This document shows, in pieces, positions 54,508 to 64,000 of a stretch of 64,000 bases of DNA. The stretch comes from Pinus tabuliformis (taxonomy: Eukaryota > Streptophyta > Pinopsida > Pinales > Pinaceae). The notes under the pieces were generated by a model, which searched no databases, was not told the origin of the DNA, and saw nothing but the letters and a program-made list of their open reading frames with translations. The stretch spans positions 649,400,606 to 649,464,605 of the forward strand of contig CM062811.1 of NCBI GenBank assembly GCA_031772625.1, written 5' to 3'. The position numbers and the translations under genes were made by a program. Each line of letters begins with the position of its first letter. The first letter of the stretch is position 1.

Positions 54508-55653
54508 TTGACTTCAAGAAAAACAGTCATCGGGTCTTTTACAACTCAAGATTTGAAGAAAATGTACCATATACCCGACCCACAGAAGGTATATGGCAAA
54601 GCTTTCCTCGAACAGTTTGCAAGCGAGAATGAGGTGGAATCAGATCCAATTAAACGATGGAGATCCTACCCAAACAAACACAAACATGAAAATTTGGGTA
54701 TGTACTCTTTATCTTCTCTTGCCGCTCCCTATTCTTATATCGCAACTATGATGTGTAGGCTATTTGGGTACCCTAATACAGCTAAATTCTCAGTCGAATG
54801 GGTTCCTCTTATTGAGGCAGCATCATATTCTTATATAATGGATTGGGGCACTATCCTTTCAAATAATATTGCCTCCCAAATCCGAGAATACAGACAAAAT
54901 CGGTATGTTACTACCAGAGTAGTTCCACCATTCTTTATGAGTGCATATATCATGGATGCGGTCTATTTCACTTCAGATTTCCCAACCATGGGATGGAAAT
55001 GGACCATTCAAGACCCCACTCCTATCCATGTATATCATAAAATCCTGTGGGAATCTAATTTCCATGCCCATTTTTATAAAATTTGCCAAGGAGTCATTCT
55101 GCCAATACACCAAGCCATTTTTTATAAAAGAGCCCCAAGATTGTCCGAAGAGGCCAAAATTGATTTCATACCTATAGGCAGGTGGTTTGGTGAAGAACTA
55201 TTTACCTATGTTAGAGTCTATGGAAGTCTGGCAGCTCCTCATGTTCTCCCATTATATGTCCCTGATAAACTATTGGCCAGGGAGATTGCCTATCAAACTA
55301 TAGGGGATGGATTGACAAAAACCCTAAAGGAAGCCAAGAAATCTTTATGGCCTTCATTCCCTATCCAATGTGGTGTATATGCTCTACATTATTTCAAGCA
55401 TGCTTCGCTTGAAATTGATAACATAACATGTTTAAATCTTGCTACTATGCCTGGCAGACAGTTTGATCCAAACAAAGTAGCACAGAATGTTACTGCTCAA
55501 GTAAAAATCAGGCAATTCAGTCATGAAGATGATGACTATGATGACCTATTTGAGTCTACCGAGATATTTTCACAAGTACAGCACCTGGCTACATTGAAAC
55601 TTAATCTAGAAAAGCTAGCGCAATTCAAAGAATACAGGGAAAAAATACTGTAG
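54508..55653 (+). CDS. Unrecognised 381-residue reading frame, N-terminally cut by the TR-GAG LTR
   Basis: A long uninterrupted frame opens right at the LTR end (first codon TTG, so the true start lies upstream and is lost). It encodes an aromatic-rich globular protein: RWRSYPNKHKHENLGMYSLS, ATMMCRLFGYPNT, SVEWVPLIEAASYSYIMDWG, GWKWTIQDPTPIHVYHKILW, IPIGRWFGEELFTYVRVYGS, VLPLYVPDKLLAREIAYQTI and FPIQCGVYALHYF. It ends in an acidic HEDDDYDDLFES patch. I see no RT, integrase, protease, transposase or zinc-knuckle motif. I have the impression of similar frames in other gymnosperm repeats but cannot name a family. Its codon structure is clean compared with all neighbours, while its continuation (55654-57062) is broken. 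Confidence 0.72.
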   Translation: MTSRKTVIGSFTTQDLKKMYHIPDPQKVYGKAFLEQFASENEVESDPIKRWRSYPNKHKHENLGMYSLSSLAAPYSYIATMMCRLFGYPNTAKFSVEWVPLIEAASYSYIMDWGTILSNNIASQIREYRQNRYVTTRVVPPFFMSAYIMDAVYFTSDFPTMGWKWTIQDPTPIHVYHKILWESNFHAHFYKICQGVILPIHQAIFYKRAPRLSEEAKIDFIPIGRWFGEELFTYVRVYGSLAAPHVLPLYVPDKLLAREIAYQTIGDGLTKTLKEAKKSLWPSFPIQCGVYALHYFKHASLEIDNITCLNLATMPGRQFDPNKVAQNVTAQVKIRQFSHEDDDYDDLFESTEIFSQVQHLATLKLNLEKLAQFKEYREKIL

Positions 55654-57062
55654 AACATCCCTTTGGATCTGTTGAGGATTTCTCAACCGATTTCCCAAGA
55701 AGAGCAGAATTCAGAGCAAGATTCAGAGAAAAATTCAAAGAAGAATTTGGGATAGAATTCAGCGCAGGTTTCTAAAGATATTGAAGTGGAAGATAAATCA
55801 ACAGAAATCCATATTGATAAAACACCCTTCAATAATGAACTGGATGAAGCCTGGAAACAGTTTGATCAACAGTTAAAAGGATAGCAAGGGGCAGAGAATA
55901 TTGAGCTGGAGAAAACAGTCAGCACACCCCAAAACACTGGACAGAGCTCGTTTACTGATAGGGCTTCTGATAAAGCTGTCACTACAGATGAAATTGAAAT
56001 CATCCCGGCATTCCCTTCATCCGAAATTGTAAAAAAAGAGTCGGAGAATGGATAGATGGAGATTTTTATGATGGATCTGTGCAACGCGGGAAAATTCTGG
56101 GGGATGAAAAAAAGATTTTTAGTTCCCTCAATTTAGAAGATATTTTGCTTCCAAAACGTCGTAGAGAATTTCGAATCTTGAATCTTTAAAGTGGAAGAAA
56201 TCCCTCCTCTTGATGTCTTTTACAATCTCAAACATCGGGTTGTGGTGAAAAGACAAAGGAAAAGGAGAAGAACGGAGCAATCATCAACAATCATTCCTGA
56301 CCAATGGACATAGTGTGGAAGGATACACAAACTGATCCTTCAGAGAATTTAACAAAGTTGTTATAGTTCGCAGGTGCTTATGCATCTGCTACGATTGATA
56401 AAACAGCAGAAGTTTGACAATTGATCAGAGAGAACGAAGAAAGAATTGAACAGTTGGAACAGATGTTGGTAGAGGAAAAACAAAGTATTGATCAACAAGT
56501 GAAGACACAATTGTCTCAACTCCAACAAAGCTTTGATCAATTAAAGCTCCAACATCAGGCAGAGATCAGTACTAAGGATACTCAAATCCAACAGTTCCAG
56601 TTTTCACTTGATCAGCTGAAGGACAATCCTAAAGTGGAAGACTTTATAAAGGAAGCATTGGAACTAAACACTTTGTTATCACAGCAACAAGCGATATTCT
56701 ATCAAAAGTTATCAATCATCAATCCACTATGTGTCAAAAGTGATTCACTGATGAATCAATCATCTGATCTGAGGGTGACTTTCAATGACATTGATGATAA
56801 AATCTCAGGATTTATAACATGGCAGGATACACCAGAAGGCAGAGCAGCAGACCTTCCCAGAATAGAGGAATCTCACAAGGAAATCCTCTTTACTGATTGG
56901 GACATTCAGTTGAAACAGGCAGAAAGAGCAGTCTCCAAGGCAAACCATGTTGCCAATAACATCATTGAAACTATCAATGATAACCTGCATAATGCCAACC
57001 TAATTCAAGAATGCACACATAGTAATCTTCCCGATATCAAAATTTTGGAAAGACAATGGTAG
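55654..57062 (+). pseudogene. Downstream continuation: acidic linker and coiled-coil segment
   Basis: After the TAG at 55651 protein-like sequence continues with several stops. There is a Glu/Ser-rich linker (DIEVEDKSTEIHIDKTPFNN, LDEAWKQFDQQLKG), then a LEDILLPKRRREFRIL segment with a basic nuclear-signal-like patch. From 56421 there is an open frame of 213 codons that is strongly coiled-coil: ENEERIEQLEQMLVEEKQ, TQLSQLQQSFDQLKLQHQAE and TQIQQFQFSLDQLKD. It ends at TAG 57060. The most economical reading is one former protein of about 850 residues with a globular N-domain and a coiled-coil C-domain. Confidence 0.5.
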
Positions 57063-57360
57063 GAAATTTCAAAAGCAAAGCAAGGAACAACTAAAAACTT
57101 GACAAAACTTGACTGGGAGATATACTGGAAATATCTTGTTGTTGTAGCGGCTACAAACACCCTCCAAAATTTTGCCTTAGCTTCGTTTTGGAGCCTCCCT
57201 ACCAACCATCCTCAGCAACATGTCTTGCACCATCAAACATATAGGCTTCAGTTGTTTCTCAGTGTCTTGTCAGCCTGTGCATGTCAGTTTGCTTCACTCC
57301 CCTCACAGGTTGTCTTTCCGGACTTAGACCATGTGTTGGCCAAGCAGCTCCCCCAAAAAA

Positions 57361-57720
57361 TTGCGCAATTCTGGAGGGGAACCAACCTTCCCTCCAAAAA
57401 TTGCGCAAATCAGTTGGCTAGCCTGTTGAGCTCAAGAATTGTGCAAATCAGTCTATCAGGCTTCCCTCAGAAAATTGCGCAATTCTGGAGGGGAACCAGC
57501 CTTCCCTCCAAAAATTGCGCAAATCAGCCTAGCAGCCTGCTGGGCTCCAAAATTGCACAGAACAGTCAGCCTGTCTTCCTCCAAAAAACTGCACAATCTG
57601 ACCCAGCACTGTTGTTAAGCCCAGAAATTGCGCAATTATGGGAGGCAGTCACCTGTTGAGCCCAGAAATTGTGCAATCCCTTTGGGACAACTAGCCCAGC
57701 TCAAATCAAGAACCGCGCAA
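57361..57720. repeat. ~39-bp tandem units centred on TTGCGCAA, block 1
   Basis: Ten occurrences of TTGCGCAA or one- to two-base variants, at about 57361, 57401, 57439, 57475, 57515, 57553, 57589, 57628, 57669 and 57713. Spacings are 36-44, mean 39 bp. In one frame this reads as a 13-residue periodicity (KIAQFWRGT.., KNCANQLAS.., RIVQ.., KIAQ.., EIAQLW), continuous with an open frame 57099-57659. The unit centre is a perfect 8-bp palindrome. Confidence 0.82.
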
Positions 57721-58461
57721 ACTTTCATCCCAAGCTCGCAGGCCGATGCATGTGCCTTCAGGTTGATCGGTTCCCTCTGGGACCGAGCAAAAATGATTTG
57801 CATGCATGGACTGCTTTTCCCAAAGCAGCATGCAACGACATCCCTTGATTTAGGAATCTATGTTTAGCAGCTGGAGGTTACATGCAATGCTAATTTTAGA
57901 AACCTCCCACCAAGTGTCACTTTTCCTAGATTTGTGGCAAGCACGTCATAACCTCGATTTTATCAAAACTTATGAACCTAACGTTGCAGAGCTCATCCCT
58001 CACATCGAACTTGCAGCTCTAGCATCCCACATCGCATCTAGGAGTTGTCGGCACATTCAGCTCAGTTGTTTCCGGGTAAGCCTCCTTTGCATGTCTTGTG
58101 TTGCATTTCTATCGCTTTTTGTGTTTCGGCTTGTGTGAGTGTTGTCTACCTGATTTCAGTGAGCGCTTGTTGTCTTTTTAATGTATGTTAGCTTGTAGAA
58201 GCATCGTTTCAGTTTTCGTTTGCATCTCATTGTTGTTGCATGCATGACATTGTTTTGCACCAACGATCGTCGTTGCGACGACTCGCTTCACACGCATGCA
58301 TGTTTTCCCATTTTCTGAATCCTGCACTTGTTGTTTGCATGCATGATCATTCACTCTTGTTTACACTCAATATCACCATGCATTCAGACTTCTCATGTTT
58401 TCAGTCGCCCGTCAACGGGTCTGGGCTGCCTTAGCCCGGACCTTGCCTTGCCCGGCTAGCA
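57721..58461. other. Spacer between TTGCGCAA blocks
   Basis: GC-richer DNA with repeated GCATGCATG words. No recognisable gene; short frames only. Confidence 0.35.
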
Positions 58462-58740
58462 TTGCACATTTCTGGAAGTGAAGACTCTGCCTTCCCTCCA
58501 GAAATTGCGCAAATCTAGCCCAACACTGACCTCCAGGCTTGCATTGCGCAATTCTAGGAGGCAGTGCCTTGCTGGCCCCAGAAACTGCGCAATGCAGTTT
58601 GCTGGTTTGCATGTCACTGCTGACTGAAATTGCGCATTGCGCAATTTCAATCCTCAACAGGCCAAGCTAGATTGTGCATTATGCAGTTCCAACAGTCAGT
58701 CAGCCTCCCGACAGCCCGAACTGTGCCTTGCGCAATTTTG
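58462..58740. repeat. ~40-bp units centred on TTGCGCAA, block 2
   Basis: Same unit as block 1, at about 58462, 58505, 58544, 58585, 58630/58637 and 58732, more diverged, about 0.74 kb downstream. Includes the compound palindrome AAATTGCGCATTGCGCAATT. Confidence 0.8.
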
Positions 58741-58859
58741 GCAATCAGTCTCCCAACCTCCTGATGAAAATCGTATAATCTTCACAAACAATCACACAGG
58801 TATGTTGCATGTCAGTCCTCCAGTTTGTTTTGGTTTTCAACTGACAGATTGCTTGTCAT

Positions 58860-59960
58860 GAGTGTTGCTATGTCTCCAGGTATCACAGGTGTTCGTCTGC
58901 CTCTCAGCAGCATAGGTACAATGGCTTCCAGGAGAGCAGAGTCGATGACATCATTCAAAGCACAACTGGGGATGCAGTCAATCAAGTGTCTATGAACTTG
59001 CCTATCTATGAAGACATAAAGTTGTTCATGGACAAGGATATCAAGATGAAATGGCAATGGCATCACAGTGAGCAGCACCATCAGCAGCAGTAGAAGGTAG
59101 CACACCTACATGCGACAAATGCAAGAGGAAGGTTGTTGACAGCATAGAGGCGGAGCAAAGTTGCAAGTTCAAGCAGATCCACTTGTGATGAAAACAGCTT
59201 TGGAGACTGAAGCTATGAGACAACGGCACGACAAGAAGATCGTGCGAAGGAAGAACAAGAGCTACACAGACGAGAGAAGGAGTTGCAGTAGGAACAGGTA
59301 CAACAGGGGCGCAACATGCACAAACTAATGAAACTGCGGTCGTACAAGTTATAGATCCATTCAATAGCCGCCATGGAGCAGACAAGGTGAGCAGTGTTGT
59401 CGATCGCATGCAAGGGTATTCACGGGCATGGATGTCATTGTGCGCACGCACGCGATTCCACCCATTTGGCACACTCACCGAGGTGAATACAAGAAGCAAG
59501 TCTGACTGGAGCTGAACATGTATTTTGACAAGTTGATGAACATGGTCACCAGCACACACTTGGAGATCAGCACAAACACTATGCATCAATGTGTTGCTGG
59601 TACAGCTACACTCAAGACGATGATGTGCATGTTATCAGACGAGTTGGACAGAGGAGCCATATCAGTGTACCCGGATGCAACGGAGGCAAGAATTCGTTTT
59701 CAACAAGATGTCACCATTGAGCACACGGACACCATCACAAACAACCAAGCTTGACATCAGTTTGCCACCATTGATCATCGCAAGGATGCCAAAGAGTTGG
59801 TCTTACCACAACTGTCCAAGTGTTAGTGATGTCTTGCATGGCTTGCTCAAGCCTATTTTGTCTCATATGGGTACATGTGCAGATTGTATGTAACATCTTG
59901 TCAAGTGGAAGTTCGAGTGTCGATAGTTGAATGTAACAGTGATAGAGTAGTTGAAGAGTC
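58860..59960 (+). other. Weak coding-like relic, plus strand
   Basis: Broken plus-strand stretches look like former protein: VIDPFNSRHGADKVSS at about 59351, then ELNMYFDKLMNMVTSTHLEI, KTMMCMLSDELDRGAISVYP and ARIRFQQDVTIEHTDTI (open at 59518-59754). No family recognised. A longer minus-strand frame (59041-59589) is most likely the complement of this region. Could be the far end of the element encoding 54508-57062. Confidence 0.3.
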
Positions 59961-61287
59961 ATGAGGGTAGGCGAACAGTCACAAAAGGGAATGTTAAGGG
60001 TCACCCCACCCTTTGTTGTATATAGTACCTCATAACTCAATGTAGAGGCTTTTGGTCAACGAAGTTTTCGATAGGAGTATCTTAGAGAAAGCTTGGAGAG
60101 TATTATAACGAGCCTTGGCTTCTCCACTGTGCAGAGTTAGTATATCTCTTTGGAGGAGTAGGCGGCAATGATTGTAATGTTCCGTTGTTGAAACTAGTGG
60201 TTGGCCATGGTTTTATTGTATGACTGAAACTTTTACTTCTTAATATAACAAATCTAGCACGTTTCATGCATGTCGTATTGTATTTCAGCTATCTTGTTTA
60301 CTCTAAATGATATGTGTACCTGTTTTCTTACGCATGCACGTGTAGATATTTTTTGTATATGTATGTATGAATCTTACTGAAATGTGTTGTTGGTTTAACC
60401 ATCACTTTGAATTGCTAGCTTACTTGCCTTCCATGTTGTGATGCATCTTTGCTCATGTGTTCCCTTCTTAACTCCGTGCTTTCACAGGTTTCCAAGGGGC
60501 GCACTCACCTCACCCTCCGTGTGTTAGAACCACTCATGCACCTTCCTTGACTTGCTGCATATGTCACACCCTTGCTACCAACAGGGACATCTTACTTGCC
60601 TCAACACACAACCGTAGTCAAGGCGATACCATACAACCCACAGCGGCGACTCCTACACCAAACGTTCTAAGGTCTAGTTGGGACTTCTTACCGGGGAGAT
60701 CCCCTGACATGTTGGTGGGTCCAGCACCGTCAACACTTGTGAAGCCACACAGTCAGTGGCTAATGCTCCGCTGCCTTGCTGACTCATCCACTCATATGCT
60801 TCCTGCGCTTTCAGATGTAGTGTACACTGGACAGCTACACATGAGGACAGGTCAACCCCCTGAAGTTAAGCCAATGTTAGATATTTACGAGCTCAGGCAA
60901 CTAATGGAAGAATAGATACATTTACATTCATGAGCTTGTCATTTCAACAACTTCTATTTCTATCTTATTGTCTCTTAGTTTAAGGAGAGTTGTTTCAACC
61001 TCCTCAGCACTTTTTATGTATTGTTTATTTTTATATTTATTTTTGTTATATAAACCCTTTTATGTCTACAAAGAAAGGGTCCCGAATTTTATAAAGAAAA
61101 GACTTTGGAAGCTTGCACTTCTGTACTTTCAATTTTATCTTAGTAGAATGACCGGATCAAGGTCCTGAAGTTCTGTAGAGAAGGCTTTGAGATCTTGCAC
61201 TTTTGTATTCTTGAAACCATCTTAATGAGAAAGACTGGACCAGAACTATTTCTTTTATGAGCAGAGTAACATACATCGGGTATTTTT
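59961..61287. other. Spacer with an orphan reading frame
   Basis: A plus-strand frame at 60547-60915 (ending DIYELRQLMEE) is preceded by TTTCACAG, a possible acceptor at about 60488, but no domain is recognisable. Two loosely similar about 100-bp segments lie at 61050-61260 (GACTTTGGAAGCTTGCACTT and TTTGAGATCTTGCACTT). No mobile element end was identified. Confidence 0.3.
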
Positions 61288-63029
61288 TGTTGAAGAAAGT
61301 GTAACTAGGTTCGGTCTTCATAATGACATGATCTTTGTAAATGATGTAATAAATTATTTCTGTATATCTTGCTACATGGGTTTCATGAGCAAGTAGTGTC
61401 ATTAGGTCAAAGACTTATTCTTCGTGTCTTTAGGATTCCATTTATTTGTCAAAGAGTCATGTCATGTAATGAAAGCTCTTCTTGAGCCTATGTAAATGTA
61501 GACAAGTCCTCAAAGTTGTGTATCAGCCCTCCAAGGCCAAGAAAAATCCTCCAAGAGCAAGCACGCTGATATATGCAAGCAAAACAATGAAGAGATCTTA
61601 ATGTCGGCTCCAAAAATGAATTAAAAAGGAATTATTGAATAAATGGAAGTCATGTCGCCTTCGGTAATAGTCACAACTGTCCATACGCTCACGTCGGCTC
61701 AAAATAGGAGCACTCACTACTATAAATACCCATCTAGGGTATCTGCAAATGCAAGGGACAGATCTCGAGTTCTTCTCTCTGAAATTTCGCATTTGAATAG
61801 AGGAACAGATCCGCACTACAGGCAGGCATACGGAGAAGGGCTTGACTGCACCTCGGATGGGTTTAAGGTGCAGACAAGCTACACTTCGGATGAATAGAAG
61901 AGCAGACAGGGCTTCGGCATACCTACGAACGAAGGGTACAGTCAAGCTAGATCCCAAATAGATGGAGCAGAAGGATATCCGAATGGATAGACAGTCTCGA
62001 CATAGAGATGTCTCAGCTCTTTCAAAGATATAGTCTTGGCATATTGAAGAACTGCAGTCACAATAGTGTCATAGAAGATCAGAATCATGACAGTGAAGGA
62101 GAGCAACAGTCTCGGCATAAAGAGAAGGATCAAACATATCGATCTTGGCATGATTGTGATAAACGGAAGACTCAGATCTATCACCTCGATTGATTTACAT
62201 TGCAATGAACAGCAGTGATAAAGGTTTCAAAGAGTAAGTCTTCGATCTCGACATAACTATGATTGTTTGATTCTTAAGATAAAAAGATCACAAGGATCTA
62301 CCTTCTCGGCATTCTCTTAGTAATGACATTGTAGACGCAGCGCATGATCATTACTGTATAATGGAATATAATCAGTCTTAACATATGAATAATCAAGTAG
62401 GATCTCTGTGATGTATAAAGAAACATTATCCCTAGCATGGATAGAATATGGGATCATGATCTTAGATATCTCAGTGATTTCATTATTCCGAGAATGTATA
62501 TCAATAATGATACTATACAAGAAGAACAACAAGTGAAGATGCAGCAGTTGTGTGATAAAAATGGCATGGTAGCAGAAAAGAGGATGATCTCAGTGAGGAC
62601 AAGAGATCTCAAAAAGCAATAATGAAGATCTCAATGATGCAACAATGATCTTAATAATGCAGCAGTAATGGCTTCAGTAGTGCAGCGAAGATGATGATCT
62701 CAGCAGTGGCAGAGTAAAGGATTGATGTCTTGGCCTTGGAGAGGCAAACTGTGTCAAGGGTCATGGTCTTGGTATTCGTCAGTTGGAATCTCTATAAGAA
62801 TTTTGCTTCGCTTTTCCTCTCCAAGACGGAGAGGTTTTGGCCCTGGCAGAAAGCCAAATATTTGAGTTCTTGTCTCTTTTGGTTTTTGATATTAGTTTGA
62901 TGAAGCTAACATATACACACTAATAATAAAGGAAACATTAAGCTAAGATAAATTGTATAAATACTTCACAAATTGTTATCATGTATCGAAGAATCAACTT
63001 AATTTCTTAATGCCCTAGATTTTTCAACA
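61288..63029 (+). repeat. 5' LTR of family D
   Basis: 1742 bp, starting TGTTGAAGAAAGTGTAACTA and ending CCTAGATTTTTCAACA. It shares TTCGGTCTTCATAATGACAT, GGGTTTCATGAGCAAG and GGTTTTGGCCCTGGC landmarks with the other family D LTRs, so it is the best reference copy for the LTR ends. Confidence 0.88.
61721..61728 (+). promoter_or_regulatory. Putative TATA box of family D LTR
   Basis: TATAAATA in the LTR about 435 bp from its start. The solo copy at 19492 has TATATATA at the equivalent place (about 19873). Confidence 0.5.
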
Positions 63030-63041
63030 TGGTATTAGAGG
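63030..63041 (+). other. Primer-binding site of family D
   Basis: TGGTATTAGAGG, two changes from the plant initiator tRNA-Met site, directly after the LTR end. Confidence 0.8.
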
Positions 63042-64000
63042 GATGGTTTCAAAAATCAAAGAGAGGGCATAAAAGAGACATGCAAAGATCAAAGAAAAAC
63101 ATCTCAGCAAGTTGAAGAATATATATCAAGATCTACATCTTGATCAAACCCTAGATCAAAGGATCAGCCTACAACAGCAGTATATACTATATAGTAACAA
63201 GGGTTGTTGTCTGTCTGATCAAGGAGATAGTCTACAACAACAAGGAGATCTACAGTCAAAAGATGAAACCTTCAAATCTCCGGATACATATCAACAGTTT
63301 GTATATCAAGATAGCTTGAAGGCAAGGAAGGCAATCTTCCTATCAAGGATCTCATCCAATGGAAGCAATACATCTGCCTCATCAACAGTCATCATGATCA
63401 GGGTGAAGACTTCATCTTCACAATCAAGTAAGTACCTTTTCATTTTATTATCAAATTTGGTTTTATGACTTCATGATTGCAAGAAAACCTACATTGGATG
63501 GGTCATCAAGGGTCTTGCATGGAATGAGAAGGATTGTCATTATCCTTAGAGAAGTCAGTACATCAAGGTCTCCTTTAAAGTCATGAGAACTCTTAAGGTT
63601 CTATAAAGTAAGAAAGGAGACATAAGAAGGATACATGAAATGCTGGAGGGTATACTATCTGAAATGCAGTAAAGAAGAATGAAGATATATCTTCATGAGA
63701 TCTCAATTATGAGATCTGGGAAAAATGATGAGAAAATAATCATCATTGGTATTGATATTGATAAGCAAGGTAACAAATGTCCATGAATAAGAAGGTTACC
63801 TCGATCAACAGTTTGTGGTCTCTATGTTGAATAGAGAAAGACAAAAGACTCAAATATGTGCAAAGGAAAGGTTGACAAGATAGTACTATGGAAAGATTAC
63901 CTGAAGGATGGAGGAAGCTGAAGAAAGGATCAGGGAAAGAGGGAGTAATAGATCTCCATTATGAATGAGATGGTGTCCCTCTCAAAAGGATCCTATTAGA

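Larger units (their letters stand above)
61288..64000 (+). mobile_element. Family D LTR retrotransposon, 5' end (runs out of window)
   Basis: LTR 61288-63029, primer-binding site from 63030, then about 0.97 kb of interior to the window edge. Same family as 18134-19208, 19492-22699 and 40893-42023. The interior frame 63112-63468 (Gln/Ser-rich) may be leader or the start of a decayed gag; it has no recognisable domain. Confidence 0.8.

Noticed and set aside
57350-58740. CRISPR-like array
   Set aside because: Unit about 39 bp with an 8-bp palindrome looks superficially similar, but units are degenerate, spacers are not unique and the context is plant nuclear DNA without cas genes.
59041-59589. 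182-codon minus-strand frame
   Set aside because: Cys/Val/Ser-rich composition typical of the antisense of a coding-like plus strand; no motif.
63112-63468. 118-codon Gln/Ser-rich frame as a gag gene
   Set aside because: No gag motif or zinc knuckle; more likely leader of the family D element. Kept only as part of the element description.

Overview
This is nuclear DNA of a large plant genome, most likely a gymnosperm and probably a conifer. The evidence is: plant-type Ty1/copia LTR retrotransposons with LTRs of 1-2 kb, many hAT-type DNA transposons, long AT-rich spacers, no complete host gene, and a Penelope-like element with a GIY-YIG endonuclease domain. From memory, GIY-YIG Penelope elements in seed plants are best known from conifers. 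Almost the whole window is transposable elements inserted into one another and decaying; many in-frame stops look like CpG/C-to-T decay. Nothing looks bacterial, viral or organellar.

Layout. 1-13288: a minus-strand gag-only LTR element (TR-GAG type, copy 1). It is split by a full-length LTR element with two ~2.0 kb near-identical LTRs (2930-9830) and by a hAT copy (10092-11425). Its 3' LTR is rebuilt into a giant palindrome (1-1643) with hairpins inside each arm. 13289-18133: decayed intergenic DNA with two short hAT elements, two weak candidate exons and a copia gag relic. 18134-26200: LTR fragments; a solo LTR with a perfect 5-bp target duplication holds a 5'-truncated Penelope-like element (20160-22142) with a GIY-YIG reading frame, 48-bp inverted repeats and a hammerhead-ribozyme-like motif. 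26250-26606: LINE 3' relic. 26640-34900: AT-rich repeats interrupted by a nearly intact minus-strand Ty1/copia element (27889-33837).

34900-37600: unique-looking DNA with one convincing cellular exon candidate on the minus strand (35461-35605). 37600-39480: a hAT (DUF659-type) transposase relic scrambled by internal duplications. 39509-42023: solo LTRs. 43446-45223: a second hAT transposase relic (minus), abutted by an LTR that carries another hAT copy (45770-47052). 49925-54506: TR-GAG copy 2 (plus) with a solo LTR nested in its 3' LTR. 54508-57660: an unrecognised 381-residue reading frame followed by a broken linker and coiled-coil segment, running into a field of ~39-bp units centred on TTGCGCAA (57361-57720 and 58462-58740). 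58860-61287: weak coding-like relics. 61288-64000: 5' LTR and start of a further LTR element that leaves the window.

The genes do not form a pathway. Their relationships are those of nested parasites: gag-only elements would need pol proteins supplied in trans by copia elements, short hAT copies would need hAT transposase, and solo LTRs mark past LTR-LTR recombination. All boundaries and identities were read by eye.
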